Assembly: GCA_017407725.1 (NCBI GenBank)
Contig: JAFQWB010000063.1
Span: 1-17,977, forward strand
DNA length: 17,977 nt
Source of the DNA: Clostridia bacterium
Lineage (GTDB): Bacteria > Bacillota_A > Clostridia > Oscillospirales > CAG-272
Reading direction: 5' to 3'
Each line of letters opens with the position of its first letter. The stretch's first letter is position 1. The translations under genes were made by a program, and so were the position numbers. Positions 6,559 through 14,917 of this stretch are shown in pieces. Below the pieces are notes generated by a model. The model saw only the letters and a list, made by a program, of their open reading frames with translations. It had not been told where the DNA came from and did no database searches.

Positions 6559-8539
6559 AATATTCGGTACGCTTCAGTACTGTTTCCTGAAGCTCTCTTG
6601 ACAGCCTTACGAAATATTCGCTGAAGCCGCCTATCCTTACGATAAGATTCTGATGCTTTTCGGGGTGATTCATAGCATCAAGCATATCCTCTCTTGAAAG
6701 ACAGCTTATCTGAAGCTGCATTCCGCCCTTTTCAAAATAAGAAACAACAAGGGGAGTGAGCATACTGCGCACGTGCTCCTTTGCCATTCTCATGTTTGTG
6801 ATTGGAGATCCTATAACGAGGGAGGGGTTTATTGTTGATGCTGAAGAGAGAAGAGCTGTGGGTCCCATGACATCCTTACCGTTTTGTGCTCCGAGTGAGT
6901 CGCAAAGAGGTGCGCCGCAAGCTCTTCCGTCGGGGGTTGCTCCGACTCCGCGGCCTGAATCAACGTAGGTGGAAAATTGGTTTGAAACCATAAAGAACTT
7001 TCCGCGAGGGAAGCACGTTCTCTTTTCAAATATACTGTTTACGGCTTCAAGAATTTCTGCACCGATAATATCAACGTCTTCAATTCCGTTTCCGTATGCA
7101 GGGCATTTTTTTGCGCGCAGACATAGCTCTGTATCATTTGAATTCAGTTTTTCAATAAAGTCCTTTGCAGAGTATATTTTGTCTTCAAACACAAGCTTTC
7201 TGATGACGAAGAGCGATTCAATGACGTTTACAACTCCGGCAACGTTAATAAGGCTCCACATATATCGTGCGCCGCCGTTATTGTATTCAAGTTCTTTTTC
7301 AATGCAATCATCAATAAGAAGGCTTCTGACCATAGCCGGGCGATAGAGCGCTCTCGTTCTTCTGTGCTCGTTAAGTATATCTATGGTTTTGTTTATAATA
7401 TCTTCAAGATATATCTTGAAGCCGTCAAAAAAGCTGCTGTAATCTTTCGCCTTGGCAAGGGATAAATTCATATAATCACAGAAGGCAAGTGCTACGTTTA
7501 TACCTGCATCGTCTGAGCCTATCGCCGAAAGTCCCTCGATCATAGTCTCGGTGCAACCGCCAAAGCAGAGCTTGTTAAGATCCTTGTCGCTGACCTCGGG
7601 CATACGCTTTTTCATATTCTCGATATAAAGCTCGTAGTTGTAAAGAGCAGGCTGACCGCATCCCGTAGCAATCGCCGCAGACGCCGCATCCCATATTTCC
7701 TTTGGCATATCCTTTGTAACGAGAAGCTGAAGGCTTGGTCTGCGAAGCCCCTGTATTGCTTTAAGGCACATAAGGGTGATCTCGTTGTAGGAGGGTCCGA
7801 GAGGGCCGGACCATCCGTCGTTTATATCAACGTGAGTAAAGAGCTCGCGGATAAGATGAGTAACGTCCTCTTTGTCGTAATAGGGAAGAAGGTTTCGGTC
7901 AAGAGCACCTATATCGTCGCACCCGTCGATATAGTAGATAAAGTTCCATGCAACAAGAGCCTCATACATGTTTTCTGCAGGGGCATTCGGAACCTTTTTA
8001 AGCGCGTTTATCAGCTTTTCGGGTGCGCCCGATTTTTCAAGAAGAGAAACACAGCGGCTTCGGTATATCTCGATTCCTTCAAGCGTTATAAGAAGCCCCT
8101 TTTTGAGATCCTCGTTTTTCATGAGCAGAACTCTTTCCTTGTACGAATCAAGTCCTTCTGAAAGAATTCTTTCATAATTCGGGAAGGAGTGAGTCCAGCC
8201 TGCACCTCCAACAAAGTGAGGCCATCCCATAAAGCCTGCAACCTTTGTGACCTCATTCCATACCTTTTTGTTAGCCTCCTCGGATTTTTCCGCAAGACGC
8301 CATCCATCATAGATGTAGGTGTTGGCATAGTGAGGGCGAAAGGCAATAGATGTGTCAAAACTAAAGATATTAACACCCGAAGGATAAAGCTCTCCTCCGT
8401 CATAGTCGGGTATTGGGGCAAGCTCCCAAAAGCGCTTCAGCGCATTTGCATATCTTATCTCGGGAGATTCGTCCTCAAACTCAAAAAGACCTGCCGCAAA
8501 GGGCTCGTTTATTGATAAAAAAAGCTCATATGTGCTCAT
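6557..8539 (-). CDS. Glycyl radical enzyme, dehydratase/lyase type (PFL superfamily)
   Basis: The 660-residue protein carries both hallmarks of glycyl radical enzymes. The C-terminal glycyl loop is VRIGGFSEYF, with G638 as the expected radical site (RVxGYS consensus). The active-site finger loop is FGGCTE, with thiyl Cys C329 and Glu E331. The Cys-x-Glu pair is typical of dehydratases and C-X lyases (glycerol, propanediol, choline, hydroxyproline), unlike the Cys-Cys of pyruvate formate-lyase. The family block GVGATPDGRACGAPLCDS (531-548), GPTA and YFEKGG are also present. It is shorter than PFL or glycerol dehydratase (about 760-790), so it probably belongs to a divergent subfamily whose substrate I cannot name. 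GAGGTG precedes the ATG by five bases. It has its own promoter and is convergent with the damaged activase gene. Confidence 0.92.
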   Translation of the reverse strand: MSTYELFLSINEPFAAGLFEFEDESPEIRYANALKRFWELAPIPDYDGGELYPSGVNIFSFDTSIAFRPHYANTYIYDGWRLAEKSEEANKKVWNEVTKVAGFMGWPHFVGGAGWTHSFPNYERILSEGLDSYKERVLLMKNEDLKKGLLITLEGIEIYRSRCVSLLEKSGAPEKLINALKKVPNAPAENMYEALVAWNFIYYIDGCDDIGALDRNLLPYYDKEDVTHLIRELFTHVDINDGWSGPLGPSYNEITLMCLKAIQGLRRPSLQLLVTKDMPKEIWDAASAAIATGCGQPALYNYELYIENMKKRMPEVSDKDLNKLCFGGCTETMIEGLSAIGSDDAGINVALAFCDYMNLSLAKAKDYSSFFDGFKIYLEDIINKTIDILNEHRRTRALYRPAMVRSLLIDDCIEKELEYNNGGARYMWSLINVAGVVNVIESLFVIRKLVFEDKIYSAKDFIEKLNSNDTELCLRAKKCPAYGNGIEDVDIIGAEILEAVNSIFEKRTCFPRGKFFMVSNQFSTYVDSGRGVGATPDGRACGAPLCDSLGAQNGKDVMGPTALLSSASTINPSLVIGSPITNMRMAKEHVRSMLTPLVVSYFEKGGMQLQISCLSREDMLDAMNHPEKHQNLIVRIGGFSEYFVRLSRELQETVLKRTEY

Positions 8540-8574
8540 AAAAACACCTCACACGAAAAATGCTTCTATTTGTA

Positions 8575-8602
8575 ATTATACTCTGTTTTGTATAAAAGTC
8601 AA
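8575..8602 (-). promoter_or_regulatory. Promoter of the glycyl radical enzyme gene
   Basis: Read on the minus strand: TTGACT (8597-8602), 16-base spacer, TATAAT (8575-8580), about 35 bases before the ATG. Confidence 0.75.
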
Positions 8603-8640
8603 TAAAAAGCAGGGATTTTTTATACTTTATCAGTAAAAGA

Positions 8641-8670
8641 AAAAACGGCAGAATTTTCCGCCGTTTTTTT
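8641..8670 (-). terminator. Terminator of the GH5-like operon
   Basis: An ACGGC/GCCGT stem with an inner GAA/TTC pairing is flanked by A-run and T-run, so both strands end in a T tract. It lies a few bases past the GH5-like stop and separates this unit from the glycyl radical enzyme promoter. Confidence 0.75.
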
Positions 8671-8675
8671 ATAGC

Positions 8676-9770
8676 TTACTTTTTGTGACTGTCTGCGATT
8701 TTGTTGAATTTTTCAATAATTTCAATTTCCTTAGGATCATAAGGACGGTAATTTATTCTGAAAAGATCGTGCTGCCATTTTGTGAAATCGTAATCAACGT
8801 TTTTGTCGGGATTATAATAATCGTTCCAGAGTGATTCCCAAGGCTCGTGTGTCTGTGTTTTACCCACTACGAAGCCCCAGCAGTAGCATGCGATGTTTTC
8901 AAGATAGAAGAGAGGATAGATGTCCTTTACGTCGTTGTACATAATGCGGTTGAGCCACTCTGTACACATAAGAGGACGCTCAAGCTTTCTCATTTCCTCT
9001 ATCTGAAGTACGGTTTCAATATACGAGCCGTAGTAATGGAAGCTTACAACGTCAGAAAGCTCAAACGCGTGTTGTTCTTCTTCGAATCTTGCCTTTCCGT
9101 TTTCGGCTCTTCTCCAGATATCTGCGGTAAGAGGCTGAATGGGATCACAAGCTCTTACTGTTGAAAAAAGAAGATCAAGAAGGGGAATCGATCTCTTTCC
9201 GAGTATGATTCCCGGCTCGTTGTAAACGTTCCAACAAAGAATTCTTTCGTCGTTTGCATACCTCGTTACTGTTTCGGTAACCATTTCAAGGTATTTCTCG
9301 CGAAGATCTTCTCTTTCAAGATAGTGGTAGGGCTTCTTTGCAATCTCTTCGGGTGTAAGAGGGAAGCGTCCCTGGTGATAGCCTTTGGCGTAAATCTGCT
9401 CGCCAAGCGCCTTTGGAACAAATTCCTCGTCTATTCCGCGCGGAAGCTGAGCCTCGTGCGCAAGAACGTACATTACCGAAAGTCCGTGCGATGCGGCAAT
9501 GGAAATATACTCCTCAAGCACACTCATATAGCTTTCTCTTTCCTGAAGCCATACGTCGAAATCGACAATGAGTCGTACCGAGTTAAAGCCTATCTTCTCT
9601 GCAAGTGCCATTTCTCGGTCTGCTGTTTTCATTCGTTCCTCGCGTCCGTAGCTCTGCCACTGATCGCGTCTGTTGGCGCAGTCACTTCCTATAAAATTGC
9701 ATCCTCTTATCCAGGGATGGGCGTTATACCATTCCCACGCTTTTTCTTTTGTCCACTGCATCTTTGACAT
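8676..9770 (-). CDS. GH5-like family glycoside hydrolase
   Basis: A 364-residue (beta/alpha)8 glycosidase of the clan that contains GH5. The N-terminus WTKEKAWEWYNAHPWIRGCNFI is followed by GFNSVRLIVDFDVW (61-74) on an early strand. The acid/base Glu is E185 in WNVYNEPG, the VSFHYYG loop carries H245/Y246, and the nucleophile Glu is E271 in CTEWLNR. Both catalytic residues are present, so activity is likely. Proteins of this type are often labelled cellulase-like or beta-xylanase, but substrate cannot be assigned. There is no signal peptide, so it is probably intracellular and acts on imported oligosaccharides or glycosides. GAAGGA lies eight bases upstream of the ATG. It follows the membrane protein gene by 18 bases and ends the unit. 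Confidence 0.87.
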   Translation of the reverse strand: MSKMQWTKEKAWEWYNAHPWIRGCNFIGSDCANRRDQWQSYGREERMKTADREMALAEKIGFNSVRLIVDFDVWLQERESYMSVLEEYISIAASHGLSVMYVLAHEAQLPRGIDEEFVPKALGEQIYAKGYHQGRFPLTPEEIAKKPYHYLEREDLREKYLEMVTETVTRYANDERILCWNVYNEPGIILGKRSIPLLDLLFSTVRACDPIQPLTADIWRRAENGKARFEEEQHAFELSDVVSFHYYGSYIETVLQIEEMRKLERPLMCTEWLNRIMYNDVKDIYPLFYLENIACYCWGFVVGKTQTHEPWESLWNDYYNPDKNVDYDFTKWQHDLFRINYRPYDPKEIEIIEKFNKIADSHKK

Positions 9771-9788
9771 TTTCTTTTCCTTCTCGGT

Positions 9789-10481
9789 TCAAGCGTTCTT
9801 CTTTGCTCTTTCTATATTGTGATTTATAGAAGCTGCAAGTCTGTCTATTGTGTTTGAATCCTCATAGTTAATGGTTGAGAAAACAACCTCGCCGTCATTT
9901 GAATAAATGTTGAAGGTATAGATTCTTGCAAAGCGCTCTTTCCCGTCAACAGTCATAAGCTTCTTTTCTTCGGTAACAAGCTTTGCCTTTGAAAGGGAAG
10001 CGTAATCTGTTTCAAAGAAATCCTTTGTTATTTCCTCTTTTACAAGAGAGAATTTTGTTTTGCAAATTCTGAGCTTCTTTTCCTCTACGCTGAAGTATGT
10101 AAGAATGAAGCGAGTTGAATAGAACGTTTCTGTTTTTCTTACAAGAACGTCATCCGAAGTGAGGTCATAGCCCGACATCTTATAGAAATTATCGGGGGTT
10201 CTGCTGGGAAAGTCAAGCGCTTCAATGGAGTCTTCCTTAGCCTCTACTCTTCCTCTCTGGACTTGCGATTTTATGTATTTCTCGCTTGTCATCATACTCT
10301 GTGAAAGCATATGGAAAAAGACACCAAGAACAAGCGGGGGAGCCGCCACGTACATGCTCCAACCCGAGATAACAAGCATAATTGCGGTTATCGCATAAAA
10401 TGCGTATCCGATGTAGGAGAAAACGCGCCAGAACTTCACCCTTTTGTAGTTGAAAAATTCGGCATTCTTTTTGTAATCCAT
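9789..10481 (-). CDS. Two-TM membrane protein of unknown function
   Basis: I do not recognise this protein. The 230 residues begin with a basic stretch, then two adjacent hydrophobic segments (about residues 18-58, VFSYIGYAFYAITAIMLVIS and YVAAPPLVLGVFFHML). A soluble domain of about 160 residues follows, with alternating beta strands and a final helix. That tail loosely resembles bacterial PH-like (bPH) domains, but this is only an impression. I chose ATG 10481 because GAGGTG lies six bases upstream; an in-frame GTG at 10490 overlaps that site. It has a consensus promoter and precedes the GH5-like gene by 18 bases, so the two are probably cotranscribed. Confidence 0.72.
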   Translation of the reverse strand: MDYKKNAEFFNYKRVKFWRVFSYIGYAFYAITAIMLVISGWSMYVAAPPLVLGVFFHMLSQSMMTSEKYIKSQVQRGRVEAKEDSIEALDFPSRTPDNFYKMSGYDLTSDDVLVRKTETFYSTRFILTYFSVEEKKLRICKTKFSLVKEEITKDFFETDYASLSKAKLVTEEKKLMTVDGKERFARIYTFNIYSNDGEVVFSTINYEDSNTIDRLAASINHNIERAKKNA

Positions 10482-10516
10482 TAATGACACCTCACTAATA
10501 TATAGTTAACAAGAGA

Positions 10517-10545
10517 ATTATATCACAAAAAGATATAGGTGTCAA
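10517..10545 (-). promoter_or_regulatory. Promoter of the membrane protein / GH5-like unit
   Basis: Read on the minus strand: TTGACA (10540-10545), 17-base spacer, TATAAT (10517-10522), both perfect matches. It lies between this unit and the upstream histidine kinase gene, after which I see no clear terminator, so read-through from the two-component system is also possible. Confidence 0.85.
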
Positions 10546-10573
10546 TCTTTTTTTTACAGATTATGAGGGGTTA

Positions 10574-11620
10574 TCATATGGGAAGATAAACGGTAAATAA
10601 CGATCCGGAGTCGGGGGTGCTCTCTGCCTCTATGTAACCCGAATGAAGTCTTGCTATTTTGGATGCAATTGTAAGACCCAGACCGTTACCGTTTGATTTG
10701 TGTGAGGTATCGCCCTGATAGAATTTGTCAAATATTCTTTGAAGGGTCTCTTCGTTCATTCCGATTCCGTTGTCACGGAAGGAGGCTATCGCCATACCGT
10801 CCTGACTCTTTAACGTTACGCATATACGACCGTTTTCGGGTGTGAACTTGATGGCGTTTCCGATTATATTTATCCATATCTGGGACAGCATTTCCCGATT
10901 TGCGGTAATAGTTACCTTTTCAAGCTCTATGTCGAGTGTAATGTTTTTCTCATTCCATGATTTTTCAAGCATAAGAATCGAAAGGCGTATTTGCTCGTCA
11001 AGTGAGAACTGACTTTTGTCAGACAAAATGCTTGAGCTTTCTATCTTTGAAAGCCTTAAAATGTTCGTGCACATGTTGAGAAGATAGTCTGCAGAGTCAC
11101 GCATCATGGCGCCGTACTCGGATCGCTCCTCGGCAGAAAGGGAATCGTCGTCAAGAAGAGAGGCGCAGTTCTGAATTGCCGCAAGCGGAGTCTTGAATTC
11201 GTGAGAGACGTTTGATATAAAATCAGACTTCAGCATTTCGTTCTTTTCAAGCTCTTCCGCCATAAGGTTGAAGCTTCTTGATATTCGTGTAAACTCGGTC
11301 TCGCCCGAATTTTCGCTGACTCTTACCGAAAAGTCGCCTTCGGCAACCTTTTGCATCGCAGAGGCGACCTCAAGAATCGATCTGAAAAGCCTGCGTCCGA
11401 AAATACAGGTAGCAGTTATGGCTATCAGAGAGCTTGCAAAGAGCAGGGTAATAATATAGAAAAATGCGTTTTTATCGCCCGACATGCTCACAATGTCGGC
11501 GGCAATTGCAAGATAGCCGAGAATTATTACGATAGCGCAGGCACCCAGTGACATTCCTGCGACAAAAACGGCAAATCTCGGATATACTCTGGATATAAAC
11601 CCGATCTTTTTCTTTTTCAC
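10574..11620 (-). CDS. Membrane sensor histidine kinase
   Basis: A 348-residue HisKA-type kinase. Two TM helices (about 15-40 and 52-75) are separated by only about ten extracytoplasmic residues, so it may sense the membrane or a partner protein rather than a soluble ligand. A HAMP region (about 75-127) follows. The H-box FISNVSHEFKTPLA has phospho-acceptor H140. The ATPase domain has an N-box (INIIGNAIKFTPEN, N255), DNGIG (283-287) and GNGLGL (311-316). The start is a GTG that overlaps the response regulator stop by four bases, implying translational coupling. The input signal and target genes are unknown. The closest downstream gene is the two-TM membrane protein. Confidence 0.93.
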   Translation of the reverse strand: MKKKKIGFISRVYPRFAVFVAGMSLGACAIVIILGYLAIAADIVSMSGDKNAFFYIITLLFASSLIAITATCIFGRRLFRSILEVASAMQKVAEGDFSVRVSENSGETEFTRISRSFNLMAEELEKNEMLKSDFISNVSHEFKTPLAAIQNCASLLDDDSLSAEERSEYGAMMRDSADYLLNMCTNILRLSKIESSSILSDKSQFSLDEQIRLSILMLEKSWNEKNITLDIELEKVTITANREMLSQIWINIIGNAIKFTPENGRICVTLKSQDGMAIASFRDNGIGMNEETLQRIFDKFYQGDTSHKSNGNGLGLTIASKIARLHSGYIEAESTPDSGSLFTVYLPI

Positions 11621-12291
11621 GCCTTTTTCACCGCCTTGTAACCAAGACCTCTGACTGTTATTATTTCAAAATCCGTGCTGTTTTTGAAGCGCTCTCTGAG
11701 CTTGTTTATATGTACGTCAACTGTTCGCGCGTCCGATTCCGAATCGGGGCCCCATATCTCCTCCATGAGCTGATCGCGGGTAAAGGTCTTTCCGCTGTAT
11801 GAGAGAAGAAGATAAGCAAGATAAAATTCCTTCTGAGGAAGCACCTCGGTTATTCCGTTATAAAACACTTCAAGATCGTCATAATAAAACACGGTGCTTC
11901 CGACAGTGAGCTTTCTTTCGTGAACGATCTGTGCACGTCTTAAAAGCGCACCCACTCTCAGTATCATTTCTCCGAGATCGATAGGCTTTACCATATAATC
12001 GTCTGTTCCTGCAAGAAAACCGAGCTGCTTGTCCGAAAACGCATCTCTCGCAGTTACCATTAATATGGGGAGATTGGGATAGGCAAGCCTGAGATTTTCG
12101 CATAGCTCATATCCGTTCATATGCGGCATCATTATATCAGAAACGACAAGATCTATGTGCTCGTGATCTATTATATCAAGCGCTTCAAGTCCGTCCTTTG
12201 CGGCAAATGCCGTGTACCCGTTTTTCTTTAGTGCAGAGCAAAACGATTTGTTAAGAACGTTATCGTCCTCAACTACAAGAATATTAAACAT
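11617..12291 (-). CDS. OmpR-family response regulator
   Basis: The 224-residue protein has an N-terminal receiver domain with the acidic pair E8-D9-D10, phospho-acceptor D52 (VVSDIMMP), switch T80 (MVTA) and K102 (VKP). A C-terminal winged-helix domain (from about residue 125) carries the recognition region ARTVDVHINKLRERF and the TVRGLGYK wing. It partners the histidine kinase encoded immediately downstream with a 4-nt overlap. GGAG sits eight bases before the ATG. It is divergent from the GNAT/rqcH unit, with about 115 bases between the start codons. Two AACTGTT repeats upstream are possible binding sites. Confidence 0.93.
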   Translation of the reverse strand: MFNILVVEDDNVLNKSFCSALKKNGYTAFAAKDGLEALDIIDHEHIDLVVSDIMMPHMNGYELCENLRLAYPNLPILMVTARDAFSDKQLGFLAGTDDYMVKPIDLGEMILRVGALLRRAQIVHERKLTVGSTVFYYDDLEVFYNGITEVLPQKEFYLAYLLLSYSGKTFTRDQLMEEIWGPDSESDARTVDVHINKLRERFKNSTDFEIITVRGLGYKAVKKA

Positions 12292-12303
12292 ATAATCACT
12301 CCT

Positions 12304-12345
12304 AACTGTTTTGAATATATCACAAAAATATTAAAAAACTGTTAA
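12304..12345 (-). promoter_or_regulatory. Weak promoter candidate with AACTGTT direct repeats before the response regulator
   Basis: On the minus strand, TTAACA (12340-12345) and GATATA (12316-12321) are 18 bases apart. AACTGTT occurs on the plus strand at 12304-12310 and 12337-12343, a 33-base period (about three helical turns). One copy overlaps the -35 box and the other lies near the expected start site, a layout consistent with autoregulation. Both the boxes and the operator are tentative. Confidence 0.35.
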
Positions 12346-12366
12346 AAAGATTGATTCCCGTCCGAC

Positions 12367-12395
12367 TTGATTTTTTTTGGCGTGTATGATATAAT
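12367..12395 (+). promoter_or_regulatory. Sigma-A type promoter of the GNAT/rqcH unit
   Basis: TTGATT (12367-12372), a 17-base spacer and TATAAT (12390-12395), with the RBS AGGTG only ten bases further on, giving a very short leader. Confidence 0.8.
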
Positions 12396-12415
12396 TTTCA
12401 CGGTAGGTGATTCTT

Positions 12416-13135
12416 ATGAAAATTGACAGACTTGAAATAGAGCTTGAGGACGATGCTGACCTTTTCGACGGCGCGGGAGTTGTTCCTTTTTATATGAAGG
12501 AAGAGAAGGATGACGGCGAGGGAGTTCTTTATATAGAAGCATATTCGGGAATAAAAGATGTGATTAATGAGTTTGCAAGTAGCTTTGCAAAGTCGCCGTT
12601 TACCGACAAAGCGCTCTCCTATCTTAACAAAGCGGTTACGCCCTATCTTGAAGAAAAAGGATACAGATGTGAAAAGGGTTCACTAAAAAGATATTATCAT
12701 AGCTTTGAGGCATCGGAGAATACAAAAATAGATACATCGCTTATAAGAAGCGATAGCTTTATTCTCTCAGAGCTTAAGGAAGAGATTTCCGAGTGCAAGG
12801 TAACCTTCGATATAAACGAGCTTGTTGAAGGCTCGCTTTTCGCCGCCGTGAGCGTCATTGACGGTAAGATTGTGTCGATTGCCGCGGTAAACGAATATGA
12901 CGAGGGTCAGCGGATGCTTGAAATCACCACCGAGACTGCAAGAGAATACAGAGGAATGGGACTTGCTGCATCAAACACCGCTCTTCTTGCAAAATACCTG
13001 CTTGAAAGGGACTACCTTGTGGCGTATTGTACCTCTAGATATAATAAAGCATCGATAAGAATTGCCGAAAAATGCGGCTTTGAGCATACAGGCAGATTTT
13101 TTGCAATTGCAGGATACAGATATAAGTGTAAATAA
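12416..13135 (+). CDS. GNAT-family N-acetyltransferase
   Basis: The 239-residue protein has a GNAT fold in its C-terminal half. The acetyl-CoA pyrophosphate loop is TAREYRGMGLAAS (174-186), matching R/QxxGxG/A. It is followed by YNKASIRIAEKCGFEHTGR (209-227), the usual motif-B region. The N-terminal about 110 residues are acidic and not recognised. Acceptor substrate is unknown. I chose ATG 12416, with AGGTG six bases upstream, rather than the in-frame GTG at 12407, which overlaps that site. It is 14 bases upstream of rqcH and shares its promoter. Cotranscription with a ribosome quality-control factor is suggestive but may be incidental. Confidence 0.85.
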   Translation: MKIDRLEIELEDDADLFDGAGVVPFYMKEEKDDGEGVLYIEAYSGIKDVINEFASSFAKSPFTDKALSYLNKAVTPYLEEKGYRCEKGSLKRYYHSFEASENTKIDTSLIRSDSFILSELKEEISECKVTFDINELVEGSLFAAVSVIDGKIVSIAAVNEYDEGQRMLEITTETAREYRGMGLAASNTALLAKYLLERDYLVAYCTSRYNKASIRIAEKCGFEHTGRFFAIAGYRYKCK

Positions 13136-13149
13136 GAAAGGGAAAAACT

Positions 13150-14874
13150 ATGGCTTTTGACGCCGGAATGGTCAGAGCACTTGCGCTTGAAATTGACAGA
13201 GAAATTGCAGGCGCAAGAATAGAAAAAATAAATCAGCCCGAGAAGGACGAGGTATCTCTTCTTCTTCATACCGTAAACGGAAAGAAGAGACTTGTGCTTT
13301 CGGCATCTGCCAATAATCCGAGATTTTATCTTACAGAAAGACAGAAGGAAAATCCGCAGACTCCCCCTGCCTTTTGCATAATACTCAGAAAACAGCTGTC
13401 GGGTGCCAGAATAGTCTCGGTAAATCAGCTCGGGTTTGAAAGAGCTGTCGTTATAGAGCTTCTTTCTCACGACGATATGGGGTATAGCGAGAAGAGATAC
13501 CTCATTGCCGAGATTATGGGAAGATACAGTAATATAATTCTCACAGATGACGAAAAGAAGATAATAGGTGCGGTAAAGACAATTGATTTTACAACAAGCT
13601 CGAAAAGACAGGTGCTCCCCGGAATGACCTACGAGCTTCCGCCCGCACAGGATAAAAGAGATCCCACAAAGGAAACCAAAGAGGGATTTTCTCTTCTTGA
13701 AAATGAAAGCGGAGAGCTTGATGCCGATAAATTTATTCTAAAGAATTATCTCGGAATATCATCCGCACTTGCAAGAGAGATAGCCTTCAGAGCAGGAGCG
13801 GAGAAGGTATCAGATGCGCCGATAGCACTCAGAGAGGCTTTTTTTGAGGTTATGACCGCACTTGAAGACCGAAAGTTATCTCCTTATATCGTGCTTGAAA
13901 ATGAAAAGCCGATAGAATATTCGTTTATCGATCTCACTCATTACGGCGATGCGGCAAAGCGCGAGCCTTGCGAAAGCTTTTCGGCAATGATCGAGCGCTT
14001 TTTTATGTCAAGGGATAACAGCGACAGAACAAGACAGAGAGCAGACGATCTTTATAAGCTTATATCCGGAATAAAGGCGAAGCTCAATAAAAAGATTTCC
14101 GCACAGTGGGAGGAGATCGCCGCTTGCGAGAAAAAGGAAGAATACAGAAGGATGGGAGATCTCATAACCTCGAATATGTATATGCTGAAAAAGGGTATGA
14201 CAAGGGTTGAGGTTACCGATTATTACAGCGAGGATCTTTCAAAGATAACGATAGAGCTTGATCCCAGATACTCGCCAACGCAGATAGCACAGCATTATTA
14301 TAAAAAGTATTCAAAGCTCAAGACCGCAGAGGGCGTTCTTGCCGAGCAGATCGAAAAATCCGAAAAGGAGATCGAATATCTTGAGAGTGTTGAGGACAAT
14401 CTTCAGAGAGCGGTAGGCGCAAGTGAGATAGATGAGATACGTACAGAGCTTTTCGAGGCAGGGTACGGCTCAAGAATAAAGAAGGGAATGTCAAGGCCTC
14501 AAAGAGTAAAGCCGAGAGAGTATTTTACATCTTCGGGATACAGACTTCTCTGCGGAAGAAACAATATACAGAATGATGCCATAAGAGCACTTGCCGATAA
14601 GGACGATTGGTGGTTTCACGTCAAGGGTGCTCCGGGCTCGCACGTTATTATGATATGTAATAAGGAGGAGCCGCCCGCAGAGGACTTCACCGAGGCGGCA
14701 GCCCTTGCGGCATATTTCTCCTCACAGTCCGAAAGTCCGCTTGTTTCTGTCGACTATACAAAGGTAAGACACTTAAAGAAGCCGAGCGGAGCAAAGCCGG
14801 GATTTGTAACCTATACGACCTATTGGTCTGCACACGTAAAGCCGAAAGAGATCAAAACAGCCCCCGAACAGTAA
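13150..14874 (+). CDS. rqcH: RqcH ribosome quality-control factor (NFACT family, FbpA/Rqc2 homologue)
   Basis: It binds stalled 50S subunits carrying peptidyl-tRNA and directs C-terminal Ala tailing, marking the nascent chain for degradation. At 574 residues it matches Bacillus RqcH (about 570). Domains: NFACT-N (1 to about 135, starting MAFDAGMVRALALEI), a central segment, a long coiled-coil region (about 285-430) and the NFACT-R/DUF814 domain with DWWFHVKGAPGSHVIM and VRHLKKPSGAKPGFVTY. The key Asp-Arg pair of the family, D97-R98, reads E97-R98 here (GFERAVVIEL). Older annotation calls such proteins fibronectin-binding. AAAGGG lies seven bases before the ATG. Convergent with sigG and followed by a shared terminator. 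Confidence 0.93.
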   Translation: MAFDAGMVRALALEIDREIAGARIEKINQPEKDEVSLLLHTVNGKKRLVLSASANNPRFYLTERQKENPQTPPAFCIILRKQLSGARIVSVNQLGFERAVVIELLSHDDMGYSEKRYLIAEIMGRYSNIILTDDEKKIIGAVKTIDFTTSSKRQVLPGMTYELPPAQDKRDPTKETKEGFSLLENESGELDADKFILKNYLGISSALAREIAFRAGAEKVSDAPIALREAFFEVMTALEDRKLSPYIVLENEKPIEYSFIDLTHYGDAAKREPCESFSAMIERFFMSRDNSDRTRQRADDLYKLISGIKAKLNKKISAQWEEIAACEKKEEYRRMGDLITSNMYMLKKGMTRVEVTDYYSEDLSKITIELDPRYSPTQIAQHYYKKYSKLKTAEGVLAEQIEKSEKEIEYLESVEDNLQRAVGASEIDEIRTELFEAGYGSRIKKGMSRPQRVKPREYFTSSGYRLLCGRNNIQNDAIRALADKDDWWFHVKGAPGSHVIMICNKEEPPAEDFTEAAALAAYFSSQSESPLVSVDYTKVRHLKKPSGAKPGFVTYTTYWSAHVKPKEIKTAPEQ

Positions 14875-14877
14875 AAG

Positions 14878-14917
14878 AATTCCCGACTTTTCCTTAAAGA
14901 AGAGTCGGGAATTTTTA
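14878..14917. terminator. Bidirectional terminator between rqcH and sigG
   Basis: An 11-bp stem (AATTCCCGACT at 14878-14888, AGTCGGGAATT at 14903-14913) is followed by a T tract on the plus strand and by CTTTTAC on the minus strand. It overlaps the sigG stop codon at 14915-14917. Confidence 0.85.
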
